Shown: positions 51,713 to 60,855 of the stretch, one piece after another | Position numbering within the stretch: position 1 is the stretch's first letter | Layout: every line of letters starts with the position of its first letter | Assembly (NCBI RefSeq): GCF_000708755.2 | Contig: NZ_JGVU02000006.1 | Location: forward strand, 1-64,000 | Direction: 5' to 3' | Source of the DNA: Metabacillus indicus LMG 22858 | GTDB taxonomy: Bacteria; Bacillota; Bacilli; Bacillales; Bacillaceae | DNA: 64,000 nt | Made by a program: the position numbers and the translations under genes | The notes under the pieces: generated by a model | Seen by the model: the letters and a program-made list of their open reading frames with translations, nothing else | What the model was told of the DNA's origin: nothing | Database searches by the model: none

Positions 51713-52549
51713 GTGTCTGACGTGATAAAAATTAAAAACGCCTATCAAAATGACAATATCTTAAATACGAGTGTATTAACCGCCGAGCAGAAAGAGATTC
51801 TTGATCTGATGGTAAAATATGAAGAGGTTTATTCATATGAGCATTTCAGCCAGTTTAAATTCGAAATGGATCTGCGGACCGAAATTGTAAAAGCATCCTC
51901 TGCCCTCTATCAGAGCGGGGTCAAGTTTACGACGTTTGAGTATTCCAAATGCAATCCGGCTTTTTGGGACCTGACGAGCCAGGGAGCCATAGTCATCAAA
52001 CCCGGCGTTCCTCCTTCAGCCGCCTTGATGGACGTCTACAATAATGGGACCATGTATGCATTTGAATGTGCGACTGCCATGGTAGCCGTTTTTTACAGAG
52101 CCGTACTGGAAATGATTGAAGAGCCCTACTTCAACCGCCTGTTTGACGGGATGATTCTATACGACTGGCACTATGATGACGATCTTGGAGTTTTTACGAG
52201 AAGAGGAAATGACTATCTTCCAGGTGATTGCCTGTACTTTAAAAATCCTGATTTTGACCCTGAAAAGCCGCAGTGGCGCGGGGAAAATACAATCGACCTC
52301 GGCTATGATCTTTACTACGGACATGGCATCGGCATTAAAGATTCTGAGGGCATCATAACCTCCCTCAACAAATACAGAAAACAGGGAGCTACGAGATCAG
52401 CCTACCTTCTTTCCCAGGTAACGCGCCTCGATTATAGATACTTGTATCCGTATAAACGGAGTGACAGAGAAGAAACAGGCGCCTATCCGCTTGCAGATGG
52501 AACCATTACGGCAACGAGACTTGGGGACGTATACTATTTAAGAGCGTAA
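51713..52549 (+). CDS. tgl: Protein-glutamine gamma-glutamyltransferase Tgl
   Basis: A spore-coat crosslinking transglutaminase, 278 aa from the chosen start. The catalytic Cys119 lies in MYAFECATAMV, matching Cys116 of B. subtilis Tgl, and ILYDWHYD, GDCLYFKNPDFDP and SAYLLSQVTRLD follow as in the family. The C-terminus is about 30 residues longer than B. subtilis Tgl (245 aa). GTG at 51713 or 51722 both follow AAAAGGAGG (3 or 12 nt spacing), so the exact start is unsure. Its presence implies an endospore former. The product makes epsilon-(gamma-glutamyl)lysine bonds in coat proteins. Confidence 0.9.
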   Translation: MSDVIKIKNAYQNDNILNTSVLTAEQKEILDLMVKYEEVYSYEHFSQFKFEMDLRTEIVKASSALYQSGVKFTTFEYSKCNPAFWDLTSQGAIVIKPGVPPSAALMDVYNNGTMYAFECATAMVAVFYRAVLEMIEEPYFNRLFDGMILYDWHYDDDLGVFTRRGNDYLPGDCLYFKNPDFDPEKPQWRGENTIDLGYDLYYGHGIGIKDSEGIITSLNKYRKQGATRSAYLLSQVTRLDYRYLYPYKRSDREETGAYPLADGTITATRLGDVYYLRA

Positions 52550-52565
52550 TTTACCACCAAAAAAA

Positions 52566-52592
52566 AGCCGCCATTATTTCGGCAGCTTCAGC
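52566..52592 (-). terminator. Terminator
   Basis: AAGCTGCC / GGCGGCTT stem followed by eight U on the minus strand, overlapping the stop of the small gene at 52574. Confidence 0.75.
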
Positions 52593-52834
52593 TGATCATT
52601 ATGAAAATATTTGCGCTGCAAGTAGTACTGTTCACGCCCAAGATATTTATTTACCATCAGCTCCATTTCGCCAAGGTCAATTCTTGTCACGAGCGGATCG
52701 AGCTGATTCCACTTTACAACTCTAATAAAGTAATAGTCTTTAATGGGGGTGAACACAACAGGGGAATTCGGCCATTGATCAAACCAGAATTCAATTCTTC
52801 CCCTTTTCTTGTACGAATAATGAATAATCTTCAT
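52574..52834 (-). CDS. Small hypothetical protein
   Basis: About 86 aa, basic, no signal or membrane helix. RGRIEFWFDQWPNSPVVFTPIKDYYFIR suggests a beta-rich N-terminal half and a helical, Tyr/Gln-rich end. Of several in-frame starts, the ATG at 52834 has AGGTG at 6 nt and is preferred; ATG at 52840 and GTG at 52843 are also possible. Neighbours tgl (spore coat) but is convergent to it. Family not recognised. Confidence 0.55.
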   Translation of the reverse strand: MKIIHYSYKKRGRIEFWFDQWPNSPVVFTPIKDYYFIRVVKWNQLDPLVTRIDLGEMELMVNKYLGREQYYLQRKYFHNDQLKLPK

Positions 52835-52883
52835 TTTCATCACCTGTTATAAGAATACATGTTCTGATTTGAAAAAGAAAGCT

Positions 52884-53513
52884 TTAATCGGCTGACCCGC
52901 TTCTTAGGATCGCTCTGACCGGACTTCCGTCACCGTCCGTAAGTTTCAGCGGCAAAGCAATCAGCTCATAGCTTCCTTCTTCAGCCGAAGTCAGGTCCAG
53001 CCCCTCTAGAATAAAGATGGACTGCTGAAAAAACGAGTGATGGGCAGGCAATTCTTTGCTTTTCATAAAATCGACCGATGGGACATCCACTCCGATCAGC
53101 TTAATGCCAAGACTTCCAAGGTACTCTGCAGCATCGGGGTGAAAATAAGTGAACTCTTCGGGAAACCTGTTTGAATCCTCCCAGGAATCAGTCCGGATGA
53201 GCAGACGTTCTGTTCCCGCAAGATCCATTTTCTTTAGAATATGAGCAGTAATGACCTCCTGGCCTCGAATGTGAATGACTTTTGCTGTGCCGCAGTAAAT
53301 GGAGAGATCAAGTTCATGAATCCGTTTCCCTTCCGAGTCAAAATGATAGGGGGCATCTACATGAGTTCCTGTATGGGTGCTCATCTCCACCTTTCCGACA
53401 TTAACGGACCCGCTCGCTTCTTTCGTCCACATAAGTTCAAAATCAAATGGAGTATCCCCCGGCCAGACAGGCGTGCTGTTTTGCAGCGGTCTTGAAATAT
53501 CAATGATTTTCAT
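52884..53513 (-). CDS. kynB: Kynurenine formamidase KynB
   Basis: A 209-aa bacterial-type arylformamidase (cyclase fold): N-formyl-L-kynurenine to kynurenine plus formate. The metal-binding [12 protein letters not shown] motif (His47, His51, Asp53 region) and VWPGDTPF are diagnostic. Its ATG overlaps the kynU stop by 4 bp (ATGA). Last gene of a three-gene operon. It works directly upstream of kynureninase in tryptophan breakdown. Confidence 0.93.
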   Translation of the reverse strand: MKIIDISRPLQNSTPVWPGDTPFDFELMWTKEASGSVNVGKVEMSTHTGTHVDAPYHFDSEGKRIHELDLSIYCGTAKVIHIRGQEVITAHILKKMDLAGTERLLIRTDSWEDSNRFPEEFTYFHPDAAEYLGSLGIKLIGVDVPSVDFMKSKELPAHHSFFQQSIFILEGLDLTSAEEGSYELIALPLKLTDGDGSPVRAILRSGSAD

Positions 53514-54778
53514 GCAATCACCTCCCGAATATTTTCAAACTGCTCATATCGTTTTTCCCTCATTATCGTTTTTAGAAACTGCACAGTCTTCCAAATCTCT
53601 CCATAAGAAGTGTAAAAAGGTGCAGGGGCCAGCCTGATAATATTCGGAGACCTGTAGTCTGGAATCACTCCATCCTGTTTCAGCGCTTTGCAGATTCTTG
53701 CAGCCTCAGGATGCATGAGAGCAACATGTCCTCCGCGCCGTGCATCTTCTTTCGGGTTGACAATCTCAAAAGAAAAACCTGAAAGCTCTTCTTCGATTAA
53801 ATCCATCATCACCCTGGTCATACTCAGCGATTTCCTGCGGATGGCAGCCATCGTTGCTTCCCTGAACATGTCAAGAGAAGCAGATAAGGGCGCCGAACTG
53901 AAAATATGCGGAGTTCCAATCTGATAGGCTCCTGCAGTGTCTGCCGGCGTAAAAGTATGCTCCATATCAAACTGCTGCTCTTTATTTGAGCCAAACCAGC
54001 CGCCAAGCCCCGGTCTCTTTTTGCCAAGATGCTTTTCATGGACAAACAGTCCTGCTGCGGCACCGGGTCCTCCATTGACATATTTATAGTTGCACCAGTA
54101 AGCAAAATCAGTCCCCCATTTGTGCATCTCATGTGGAATTGCCCCCACTGAATGGCAGCCGTCAAAGCCGATGATAATCCCCCGTTCGTGAGCGGCTTTC
54201 GTAAGCCTTTCAATATCAAGCAGCTGGCCGCTTCTGTACAGAACAGTCGGCAGAACAGCCATCGCCACATCTTCTGTCATGCAGGCAATAATATCGTCTT
54301 CATCAAGCGTCTGACCGTCTTTGCTTTTCACCTTGACTAAGTGTGTATCAGGATCTAATCCTTTCAGAGACAGCTGACTTTGAAGAGCGTATATGTCAGA
54401 AGGGAAATTCAGTTCATCCGCAAGAATCTTTGTCCTTTTTCCTTCCGGCTTAAAAAAACTGGCTGCAAGCTGATGGAGGTTTACCGTAGTAGAACCTGTC
54501 ACAATGACCTCATGCGGCTTTGCCCCCACTAAAAAAGCCGATTGCCCGCCAAGTGTTTCAGACAGGTAGTACCAAGGTTTATCGCCTTTCGTCCAGCCGT
54601 CAATTCCGTGCTCCTTCCAGGCCTCAAGCATTTCAAGCAACGCAGCTTCAGTCCGCTTTGAAGGGAGGCCAAGAGAATTGCCATCCATATAGATAACGCC
54701 TTCTTTTAAATAAAACTCCTGTCTGTAGCAGGCAAGTTCATCCTGCTTATCAAGTGCTGCCGCTTTATCTGGATCCAT
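53510..54778 (-). CDS. kynU: Kynureninase KynU
   Basis: A 422-aa PLP enzyme: kynurenine to anthranilate plus alanine. Family marks are [31 protein letters not shown], the PLP lysine in [10 protein letters not shown] (Lys232) and RRGGHVAL. The start overlaps the upstream oxidoreductase gene by 14 bp. No tryptophan 2,3-dioxygenase (kynA) gene is in the operon, unlike the usual Bacillus kynABU arrangement. Confidence 0.93.
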   Translation of the reverse strand: MDPDKAAALDKQDELACYRQEFYLKEGVIYMDGNSLGLPSKRTEAALLEMLEAWKEHGIDGWTKGDKPWYYLSETLGGQSAFLVGAKPHEVIVTGSTTVNLHQLAASFFKPEGKRTKILADELNFPSDIYALQSQLSLKGLDPDTHLVKVKSKDGQTLDEDDIIACMTEDVAMAVLPTVLYRSGQLLDIERLTKAAHERGIIIGFDGCHSVGAIPHEMHKWGTDFAYWCNYKYVNGGPGAAAGLFVHEKHLGKKRPGLGGWFGSNKEQQFDMEHTFTPADTAGAYQIGTPHIFSSAPLSASLDMFREATMAAIRRKSLSMTRVMMDLIEEELSGFSFEIVNPKEDARRGGHVALMHPEAARICKALKQDGVIPDYRSPNIIRLAPAPFYTSYGEIWKTVQFLKTIMREKRYEQFENIREVIA

Positions 54779-55853
54779 AGCGGGAAGCCTCCTTCATCCT
54801 GATTTCAGTTTGACTGATTAACTGATTTAAAAAAACGTCTGCCGGCACTTTTTCATGAATCATCCTTAAACCCTGGCCAGCCCAGACAGACATATTTTCA
54901 GTGTTTCCCGCTTCAGCAGCCTCGCTCCTAAGCCGCTTTGTCAGATTGTTTTGCAGAGGATAAGGGAGGACATCTGATTCATGCGGCTCCATTTTCCGGA
55001 TAAAATCATTTGTAATTCCCCGCGCATATTTTCCTGAGAATGCTTTCGTCAGTACCGTCTGATCTTCTGTGCTTGAGACTATTTTGTCTTTATAAGCTTC
55101 CGCTGCACCGCTTTCAGTACATGGAATAAACGCGCTCCCCATCTGCACTCCTTCTGCACCGAGCATAAATGCCGCTGCCATTCCTCTTCCATCAGCTATG
55201 CCGCCGGCAGCAATCACCGGCACCCGAAGCGCATCTGCTGCCTGCGGAATAAGTGACATGGTTCCGACCCCTGCATCCTGAGAGTGATGGAAGGTTCCGC
55301 GGTGACCTCCTGCTTCACTGCCCTGCATGACAATCAAATCTGCTCCAAGTTCTTCAAACATAAGCGCCTCGTCAACGGATGTCGCCGTACCAATTACTGT
55401 CCTGCCTGCTTTTTTCAATTCTGCTGCAGCTTCTTTTGAAGGCAGCCCGAAAGTAAATGAACAGACAGGCACCCCCTGCTGAAGAATGACTTCAAGCTGC
55501 TGTTCATAATTATGGCGGTTTTCTTCATTTGAATAAGAAAGGTACTCCACAGGAAGTCCCCATTGCTTAAATCGATCCGTCATCCTTTTTATCTCTGCCT
55601 CACTGGCATAGACCTCTTTTTCAGGCACAAAAAGATTGACGCTGAACGGTTTCCTCGTCAAACCCTTTATTTTCACAACATGCTCCTTAAGCTGTTCCGC
55701 CGTTAAATAACCTGCTCCGACAGACCCCATCGCCCCGAAGCCGCTGACAGCAGCCGCCAGTTGGGGTGAACTAATTCCTCCCGCCATCGGTGCCTGAATA
55801 ACCGGATAGGTGATGCAAAGCTTGCGGCTTACAGCTGTTTCATTCCATCCCAC
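54765..55853 (-). CDS. Nitronate monooxygenase-like FMN enzyme
   Basis: A 362-aa TIM-barrel FMN oxidoreductase of the NMO/2-nitropropane dioxygenase family. It has [20 protein letters not shown] at the N-terminus, the catalytic-type His in GSEAGGHRG, and [19 protein letters not shown] for FMN phosphate. First gene of the kynurenine operon and overlapping kynU, so its product is made with the kynurenine enzymes. A direct role there is unknown; it may detoxify nitronates such as propionate 3-nitronate or act on another substrate. Confidence 0.88.
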   Translation of the reverse strand: MGWNETAVSRKLCITYPVIQAPMAGGISSPQLAAAVSGFGAMGSVGAGYLTAEQLKEHVVKIKGLTRKPFSVNLFVPEKEVYASEAEIKRMTDRFKQWGLPVEYLSYSNEENRHNYEQQLEVILQQGVPVCSFTFGLPSKEAAAELKKAGRTVIGTATSVDEALMFEELGADLIVMQGSEAGGHRGTFHHSQDAGVGTMSLIPQAADALRVPVIAAGGIADGRGMAAAFMLGAEGVQMGSAFIPCTESGAAEAYKDKIVSSTEDQTVLTKAFSGKYARGITNDFIRKMEPHESDVLPYPLQNNLTKRLRSEAAEAGNTENMSVWAGQGLRMIHEKVPADVFLNQLISQTEIRMKEASRYGSR

Positions 55854-56019
55854 GCATACTCCTCCTCATCCAGAAGTGAACTGCCTACCTTCTTCTACAA
55901 GCATGCAGCCGTTCCCTGCCGGATTCAGGAGGAATGATCCGGAGCAAAATCCGTTCTCCTTTTACCCGGTTGTGCTAAAATGGTAAAAAATAGACACTCA
56001 AAGATAGGAGCTGTTGAAG

Positions 56020-56424
56020 TTGGATGAGCTGTGTCCCCTTTGTAATCCTCAAATGATAGAAGATCAGAAAATTGTCCTGTCCAACGACCATTGTCTCTTT
56101 CTTCAGATGCCCCAAAACATCCTTATTGGATCAGGCCTGATCGTACCAAGAGAGCACCGCCCTACCATGTTTGATTTAACGCAGGATGAATGGAATGCTA
56201 CATACAGTCTGCTTCAGGAAGTGAAGGAACTGCTCGATCAAGAGCACGAGCCTGATGGCTATACAATCGGCTGGAATACAAACGAGGCCGGAGGGCAGCA
56301 TATTTTTCACACTCACCTTCATATCATCCCCCGCTTCAAAGACGAAACGTATGCCGGAAAAGGCATCAGATCCTGGCTGAAGGGCAAAGAGAATTTGCGG
56401 CCTTCCCTCTCGGACGAAGATTAA
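56020..56424 (+). CDS. HIT-family nucleotide-binding protein
   Basis: A 134-aa histidine-triad hydrolase or transferase. The triad reads HTHLHIIP near residues 102-109, and a CPLC pair at the N-terminus may bind zinc. It resembles the Bacillus Hit branch more than galactose uridylyltransferase. TTG at 56020 has AGGAG at 9 nt; another TTG 6 nt earlier is too close. Substrate probably an adenosine 5'-phosphoramidate or dinucleotide. Confidence 0.85.
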   Translation: MDELCPLCNPQMIEDQKIVLSNDHCLFLQMPQNILIGSGLIVPREHRPTMFDLTQDEWNATYSLLQEVKELLDQEHEPDGYTIGWNTNEAGGQHIFHTHLHIIPRFKDETYAGKGIRSWLKGKENLRPSLSDED

Positions 56425-56480
56425 AATGGACCGAACTTGGGTAAAAAAAGAGAAAGACCGCTGACAAAGGAGTGTTACCG

Positions 56481-56813
56481 ATGATCATTGTATACATAAG
56501 CATTGCGCTTGTTGTCCTTGCCCTTATCTATCTAGGTGTCTCATCCATCCGCACCTTCAAAAAATCACAGCCTGTGCTGCAGGACCTTCAGGAAACGGCA
56601 AACCGCCTCCAAAAACAAACCGAAAGCATTCAAAATGAAACAACCAGACTCTCCGCCACCCAGGAAAAAATCATGTCTGACGTAGAGTACAAAAAGAAAA
56701 CCGTTCAGGAAACAATCGAAATTGCGAAAGAAACACCGGAAACTTTGAAAAGCTTTAAAGAGTTTATACCATCTAAAAAAGAAGAACGCGCCGCACACAG
56801 AGTTCGGGGCTGA
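56481..56813 (+). CDS. DUF948 small membrane protein
   Basis: A 110-aa protein with one N-terminal helix (VYISIALVVLALIYLGVS) and a coiled-coil cytoplasmic or periplasmic domain (QDLQETANRLQKQTESIQ). This is the DUF948 layout found in Bacillus general-stress proteins. ATG at 56481 has AAAGGAG 8 nt upstream. A terminator follows at 56820. Confidence 0.78.
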   Translation: MIIVYISIALVVLALIYLGVSSIRTFKKSQPVLQDLQETANRLQKQTESIQNETTRLSATQEKIMSDVEYKKKTVQETIEIAKETPETLKSFKEFIPSKKEERAAHRVRG

Positions 56814-56819
56814 GAGGTG

Positions 56820-56847
56820 CAGATCACTTTGGTGGTCTGTTTTTTTG
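56820..56847 (+). terminator. Terminator of DUF948 gene
   Basis: CAGATCAC / GTGGTCTG stem (one G-U) followed by seven T. Confidence 0.85.
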
Positions 56848-56911
56848 TGTGGTGGAGGAGCTGTCGGAGATGATATTAAACCAGGTACTAAGTTTTAGTT
56901 CTACCATGCTT

Positions 56912-57500
56912 CTGTTGATGGTTCTTATCACGCTGTTGAGTGCCATCAATCACGAGTTTTTTTCTGTTGGTGGTTCTTATCACGCTGTTAAGTGCCATCA
57001 AGCACGAGATTTTTTCTGTTGGTGGTTCTTATCAAGCTCTTAAGTACCATCAAGCACAAGATCTTCTCTGTTGATGGTTCTTATCAAGCTGTTGAGTGCC
57101 ATCAAGCACGAGATTTTTTCTGTTGGTGGTTCTTATCACGCTGTTAAGTGCCATCAAGCACGAGATTTTTTCTGTTGGTGGTTCTTATCAAGCTCTTAAG
57201 TACCATCAAGCACAAGATCCTCTCTGTTGGTGGTTCTTATCACGCTGTTAAGTGCCATCAAGCACTAGATCTTCTCTGTTGGTGGTTCTTATCAAGCTCT
57301 TAAGTACCATCAAGCACAAAATCTTCTCTGTTGGTGGTTCTTATCACGCTGTTAAGTGCCATCAAGCACAAGATTTCTCCTGTTGATGGTTCTTATTAGA
57401 CTTATTAATTCCATCAAACTCGAAATCTTTCCGGTTGATGGTTCTTGTCCTGCTGTTTTCTGCCAACAACCTCAGGCTCCTTCCCCGATGATGGTTTTAT
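56912..57500 (+). repeat. 52-bp tandem repeat array (about 11 units)
   Basis: Units begin at 56912, 56964, 57016, 57068, 57120, 57172, 57224, 57276, 57328, 57380 and 57432, exactly 52 bp apart. The first nine are highly similar and the last two decayed; a remnant sits at 57484. Each unit holds TTGGTGG or TTGATGG, then CTTA...TAAG, then CCATCAA, so each can fold into a hairpin on the plus strand. Two variants alternate: type A has ATCACGCTGTTAAGTG and type B has ATCAAGCTCTTAAGTA. Units 4-6 echo 1-3, showing growth by multi-unit duplication. 52 is not a multiple of 3, and frames are broken, so it is non-coding. There are no unique spacers, so it is not CRISPR. Confidence 0.92.
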
Positions 57501-57511
57501 TTTTCCACAAC

Positions 57512-57540
57512 AAAAAGAGCACTGAATCTCATCAATGCTC
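57512..57540 (-). terminator. Terminator of MBL hydrolase gene
   Basis: GAGCA / TGCTC short stem with a 14-nt loop and CTTTTTG tail on the minus strand, at the stop of the hydrolase gene. Confidence 0.5.
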
Positions 57541-58456
57541 ATACCCACCATGTTTCACCAATTTTCATTACGTTTAGCTTTTCCGGGTCAAGTGCACGCT
57601 TTTCCCATTCTGCAAGCAGCCTCTCCAAAGCTTCAGGTCCTGTATCGTCGGCCAGCCTGAATGCACCGTAATGCATGGGAACAAATGGCCCTTTCGCGTT
57701 CAGATCAATGTACGCCGTGACTGCATCCTCTGGATTGATGTGCGATACCTTCATAAACCACTCAGGCTCATAAGCTCCGATGGGCATCAGGACGGCATCG
57801 ACAGACATTTTTTCACCGATTTCTTTAAAGCCGCGGAAGTATCCGGAGTCACCGGCAAAATAAATGGAGTGGCCTTTGTGTTCAATGACCCAACCTCCCC
57901 AGTGGGAAGTATTCGTATCCCACAGGGTTCTGCGCGTCCAGTGCTGGGCAGGAACGAATGTAAATCTGACGTCCTCTTTATCAAACACATCCCACCATGC
58001 AGCTTCTTTCACGTTCTTATACCCTCTTCTTCTGAAGGAAGCACCGAGGCCTTCGGGCACGTAAAAAACCGGGTCTCCCTTGAGCTTTCTGATTGATGCA
58101 AAATCCAGGTGATCATAATGTCCGTGAGAAATCAGAACAGCGTCGATTTCCGAGAGTGCCCGGATTGGCATGCCCGGTTTCGTCAATCTCCTCTGCATGC
58201 CCATCCGCTCTGCCCAGACCGGGTCAGTAAGGATATTGATGCCGCCCGTCTGAATCAGAAACGTAGAATGGCCGATCCAGGTCAAACTGGTTTTTGAACG
58301 GTTAGCCGACACTTCTTCCGTCTGAGGATTATCCAGCCTTTCAATGGAGACCGACATATCCTTCTTTTTCGCTTTTCGCTCCTTCATCCACTTTCTGAAA
58401 TCCGAAAAGCTTTTGGTGTTTTCAACCCCGTCCAAGTTATGATATTTCTTGCCCAT
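57539..58456 (-). CDS. MBL-fold hydrolase (NAPE-PLD/UlaG-like)
   Basis: A 305-aa metallo-beta-lactamase-fold enzyme with SHGHYDHLD as metal motif, [17 protein letters not shown] and PMHYGAF supplying further ligands. [22 protein letters not shown] at the N-terminus is typical of the N-acyl-phosphatidylethanolamine phospholipase D-like group. Substrate in Bacillus unknown, possibly a phospholipid. Its start overlaps the yjbQ stop by 20 bp, so the two genes form an operon. AAAGGTG lies 10 nt before the ATG. Confidence 0.82.
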   Translation of the reverse strand: MGKKYHNLDGVENTKSFSDFRKWMKERKAKKKDMSVSIERLDNPQTEEVSANRSKTSLTWIGHSTFLIQTGGINILTDPVWAERMGMQRRLTKPGMPIRALSEIDAVLISHGHYDHLDFASIRKLKGDPVFYVPEGLGASFRRRGYKNVKEAAWWDVFDKEDVRFTFVPAQHWTRRTLWDTNTSHWGGWVIEHKGHSIYFAGDSGYFRGFKEIGEKMSVDAVLMPIGAYEPEWFMKVSHINPEDAVTAYIDLNAKGPFVPMHYGAFRLADDTGPEALERLLAEWEKRALDPEKLNVMKIGETWWV

Positions 58457-58853
58457 CTGCCTGCACCTTTACATAAAATGTCCGGGTTCTCGGCCCGTCA
58501 AATTCACAGAAATAGACTCCCTGCCATGTTCCAAGCAGGAGGTGCCCTCCAGTGATAATGACATGCTGCGAGGAGCCGACTGTGCTTGCTTTCATATGCG
58601 CAGCAGTATTCCCTTCGGCATGCCTGTCCTTATCGTCAAACCATGGATAGACTTCATCAAAGCGTCTGATCATGTCTGTTTTCACGTCAGGATCCGCATT
58701 TTCATTGATTGTGATTCCTGCAGTGGTGTGCGGACAATAGATTAAGGCTGTGCCTTCTACTGTGCCGGTTTCATTCACAAAATCTTCGATCAGGGCTGTT
58801 GTGTCGAGCATCTCATCGCGTGCTGATGTCCTAATCGTGAATTTTTTCAGCAT
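58437..58853 (-). CDS. YjbQ-family (UPF0047) secondary thiamine-phosphate synthase
   Basis: A 138-aa protein with the UPF0047 hallmarks [37 protein letters not shown] and [17 protein letters not shown]. coli YjbQ can replace thiamine-phosphate synthase when overproduced, but the true function is uncertain. AAAGGAGG precedes the ATG. Co-transcribed with the downstream MBL hydrolase. Confidence 0.88.
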   Translation of the reverse strand: MLKKFTIRTSARDEMLDTTALIEDFVNETGTVEGTALIYCPHTTAGITINENADPDVKTDMIRRFDEVYPWFDDKDRHAEGNTAAHMKASTVGSSQHVIITGGHLLLGTWQGVYFCEFDGPRTRTFYVKVQADGQEIS

Positions 58854-58894
58854 TCTATCAGCCTCCTTTTTTAAATTGTACCATTATCAGCATG

Positions 58895-58928
58895 CAAAAA
58901 CCCCGTAACGGCACAGGCTGTCTCGGGG
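58895..58928 (-). terminator. Terminator of alpha-glucosidase gene
   Basis: CCCCG / CGGGG stem with inner pairing and a TTTTTG tail on the minus strand, 10 bp after the glucosidase stop. Confidence 0.7.
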
Positions 58929-58937
58929 ATTGCATGT

Positions 58938-60599
58938 TTAGAACAAGTATACTCGTGTTTCAAAAGGTTTCATTGTAAAGGAAGTCACATGTTTGTGGCC
59001 TTCTGTTTCGTAGTTTTGCAGCACCAGGCTTTCGCTTGAAAGCGGAAGCTTGCTGTACTGATAGAATGCATTTTTGTTGCTTATGTTCGAAATGACAAGG
59101 GCTGTTTTGCCTTCAAACGTACGTGTATAAGCGTAAATTTGTTTATCCTTTGGAAGGATTAAGTCATATGTCCCGTAAACAAGGACATCGTTTTCTTTTC
59201 GCAGGTCAATCATTCTTTTGTAGAAATGGTAGACAGAGTTCTCATCTTTCAGCTGCTTTTCAACGTTTGTTTCCTTGTAGTTTTCATTAGCGCCGAACCA
59301 AGGAGTTCCTGTTGAGAAACCGCCGTTTTTCTCGTCATTCCATTGCATTGGCGTACGTGAATTATCACGGCCTTTATGCCAGATGATTTCCATGATTTCT
59401 TCGTGTGAGCGTCCTTTTGCCGTTTCAATGCGGTAAAGGTTTTTCATGGCAACATCGTCGTAATCATCGATGGACGGAAGATGAACATTTTTCATGCCGA
59501 GCTCCTGTCCCTGGTAAATGAATGGTGTACCCTGCATCATAAAGTACATAGCGCCAAGTGCTTTTGCACTTTCTACAAGACAATCCTTGTCATCGCCCCA
59601 TGTTGAAACAGAACGCGGCTGATCATGATTTTCAAGGAAAAGAGCATTCCAGCCATTTCCATCAAGCCCCTTCTGCCACTTCGTAAGAGTTTCTTTCAGT
59701 TTGACAAGATCAACCGATCCTTCAAGTCCATTGTCCCAAAGGCCAAGGTGCTCAAACTGGAAAATCATGTTGAAGATTCCGTCCGTATCTCCGACCCAGT
59801 CCTCTGCCTGTTCAAGCTTAACCCCGTTCGCTTCGCCGACTGTCATGATGTCGTAACGTGCAAACGTTTGCGCTTTCAGCTCGCTCAAATGCTCCATAAT
59901 GCCCTCTACGTTCATGTGGTAATCAAATGATGAAACGTAATCAAGGCCGTTTGGATTTGGAAGATCAGGGAATCCTTCTTTTTTGTTGATGTGTGAAATT
60001 GCATCTACACGGAAGCCGTCGATTCCTTTATCAAGCCACCAGTTGATCATTTCATAAACAGCTTGTCTCATGTCCTGGTTTTTCCAGTTCAAGTCAGGCT
60101 GTTTTGTTGCGAATACATGCATATAATACTGGTCTGTTTTTTCATCATATTCCCACGCAGAACCGCTGAAAATACTTTCCCAGTTGTTTGGCTCTTTGCC
60201 GTTTTTGCCGTCGCGCCAGATGTACCAGTCGCGCTTTTCATTGTCTTTTGACTCGCGTGATTCAATGAACCATGGATGCTCATCACTTGTATGATTGACA
60301 ACAAGATCCAAGATCAGCTTCATGTCTCTTTTATGGACTTCTTCTAAAAGTTCGTCAAAGTCTTCCATTGTTCCGAAATCAGCCATGATGTCCTGATAAT
60401 CACTGATATCATATCCATTATCTGCATTTGGAGAAGAGAAAATCGGACAAATCCAGATGACATCGATTCCAAAATCCTTCAAATAATCCAGTTTAGAAAT
60501 AATTCCGCGGATATCACCGATTCCGTCCCCATTCGAATCCATAAAGCTTCTTGGGTAGATCTGGTAGGCAACTGCTTCTTTCCACCACATTTTTTTCAT
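58938..60599 (-). CDS. Alpha-glucosidase, GH13
   Basis: A 553-aa cytosolic GH13 enzyme that removes glucose from the non-reducing end of oligosaccharides. Conserved regions: DLVVNHTSDEHPWF, GFRVDAISH (nucleophile Asp), VGEANGV (acid/base Glu) and LENHDQPR (transition-state Asp), with QPDLN as in the oligo-glucosidase subfamilies. After the nucleophile it has Ala (DAI) instead of Val (DVI), a position that in this group favours alpha-1,4 over alpha-1,6 bonds. ATG at 60599 has AAAGGAG at 8 nt. No PTS or ABC sugar importer is adjacent. A candidate CcpA site is upstream. Confidence 0.88.
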   Translation of the reverse strand: MKKMWWKEAVAYQIYPRSFMDSNGDGIGDIRGIISKLDYLKDFGIDVIWICPIFSSPNADNGYDISDYQDIMADFGTMEDFDELLEEVHKRDMKLILDLVVNHTSDEHPWFIESRESKDNEKRDWYIWRDGKNGKEPNNWESIFSGSAWEYDEKTDQYYMHVFATKQPDLNWKNQDMRQAVYEMINWWLDKGIDGFRVDAISHINKKEGFPDLPNPNGLDYVSSFDYHMNVEGIMEHLSELKAQTFARYDIMTVGEANGVKLEQAEDWVGDTDGIFNMIFQFEHLGLWDNGLEGSVDLVKLKETLTKWQKGLDGNGWNALFLENHDQPRSVSTWGDDKDCLVESAKALGAMYFMMQGTPFIYQGQELGMKNVHLPSIDDYDDVAMKNLYRIETAKGRSHEEIMEIIWHKGRDNSRTPMQWNDEKNGGFSTGTPWFGANENYKETNVEKQLKDENSVYHFYKRMIDLRKENDVLVYGTYDLILPKDKQIYAYTRTFEGKTALVISNISNKNAFYQYSKLPLSSESLVLQNYETEGHKHVTSFTMKPFETRVYLF

Positions 60600-60665
60600 A
60601 TACAGCACTCCTTTATTTCAACCTTAACGTCCAGTAAGACGAACGGGTAAGTGTTTCAAGTAAAA

Positions 60666-60679
60666 AGTATTCGCTTACA
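60666..60679. promoter_or_regulatory. Candidate CcpA (cre) site
   Basis: The minus-strand TGTAAGCGAATACT fits the cre consensus TGWAANCGNTNWCA with two mismatches. It lies about 35 bp downstream of the predicted transcription start, a position where CcpA would block elongation. Suits a catabolic glucosidase. Confidence 0.45.
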
Positions 60680-60708
60680 TTTATGCTAAGTTTTCATTTC
60701 TAAAAAGT

Positions 60709-60737
60709 ATTATACTCTAATTGTGTTAAAGATTGAA
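60709..60737 (-). promoter_or_regulatory. Promoter of alpha-glucosidase gene
   Basis: Minus-strand TTCAAT, 17-bp spacer and perfect TATAAT (60714-60709). Confidence 0.55.
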
Positions 60738-60819
60738 CAATTTCCTTTGAATTCCTCAAAAAACGCTGAGTGCAGAGGAGAAACTGCCTGTATAGCCACA
60801 TCATTTTGCATAAAAAAGA

Positions 60820-60847
60820 AAAAAGCTATCCGCTCCGGATAGCTTTC
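60820..60847 (-). terminator. Terminator of DAACS transporter gene
   Basis: AAAGCTATCCG / CGGATAGCTTT 11-bp stem with U run on the minus strand, just after the stop at 60856. Confidence 0.88.
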
Positions 60848-60855
60848 TCCTCTAG

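Noticed and set aside
56912-57500. CRISPR array
   Set aside because: The whole 52-bp unit is conserved, including what would be spacers, and no cas genes are present.
56849-57577. Short open frames across the tandem array (for example 56849-57043 and 57356-57577)
   Set aside because: The 52-bp period shifts the frame at each unit; these are chance frames in repeats without ribosome binding sites.
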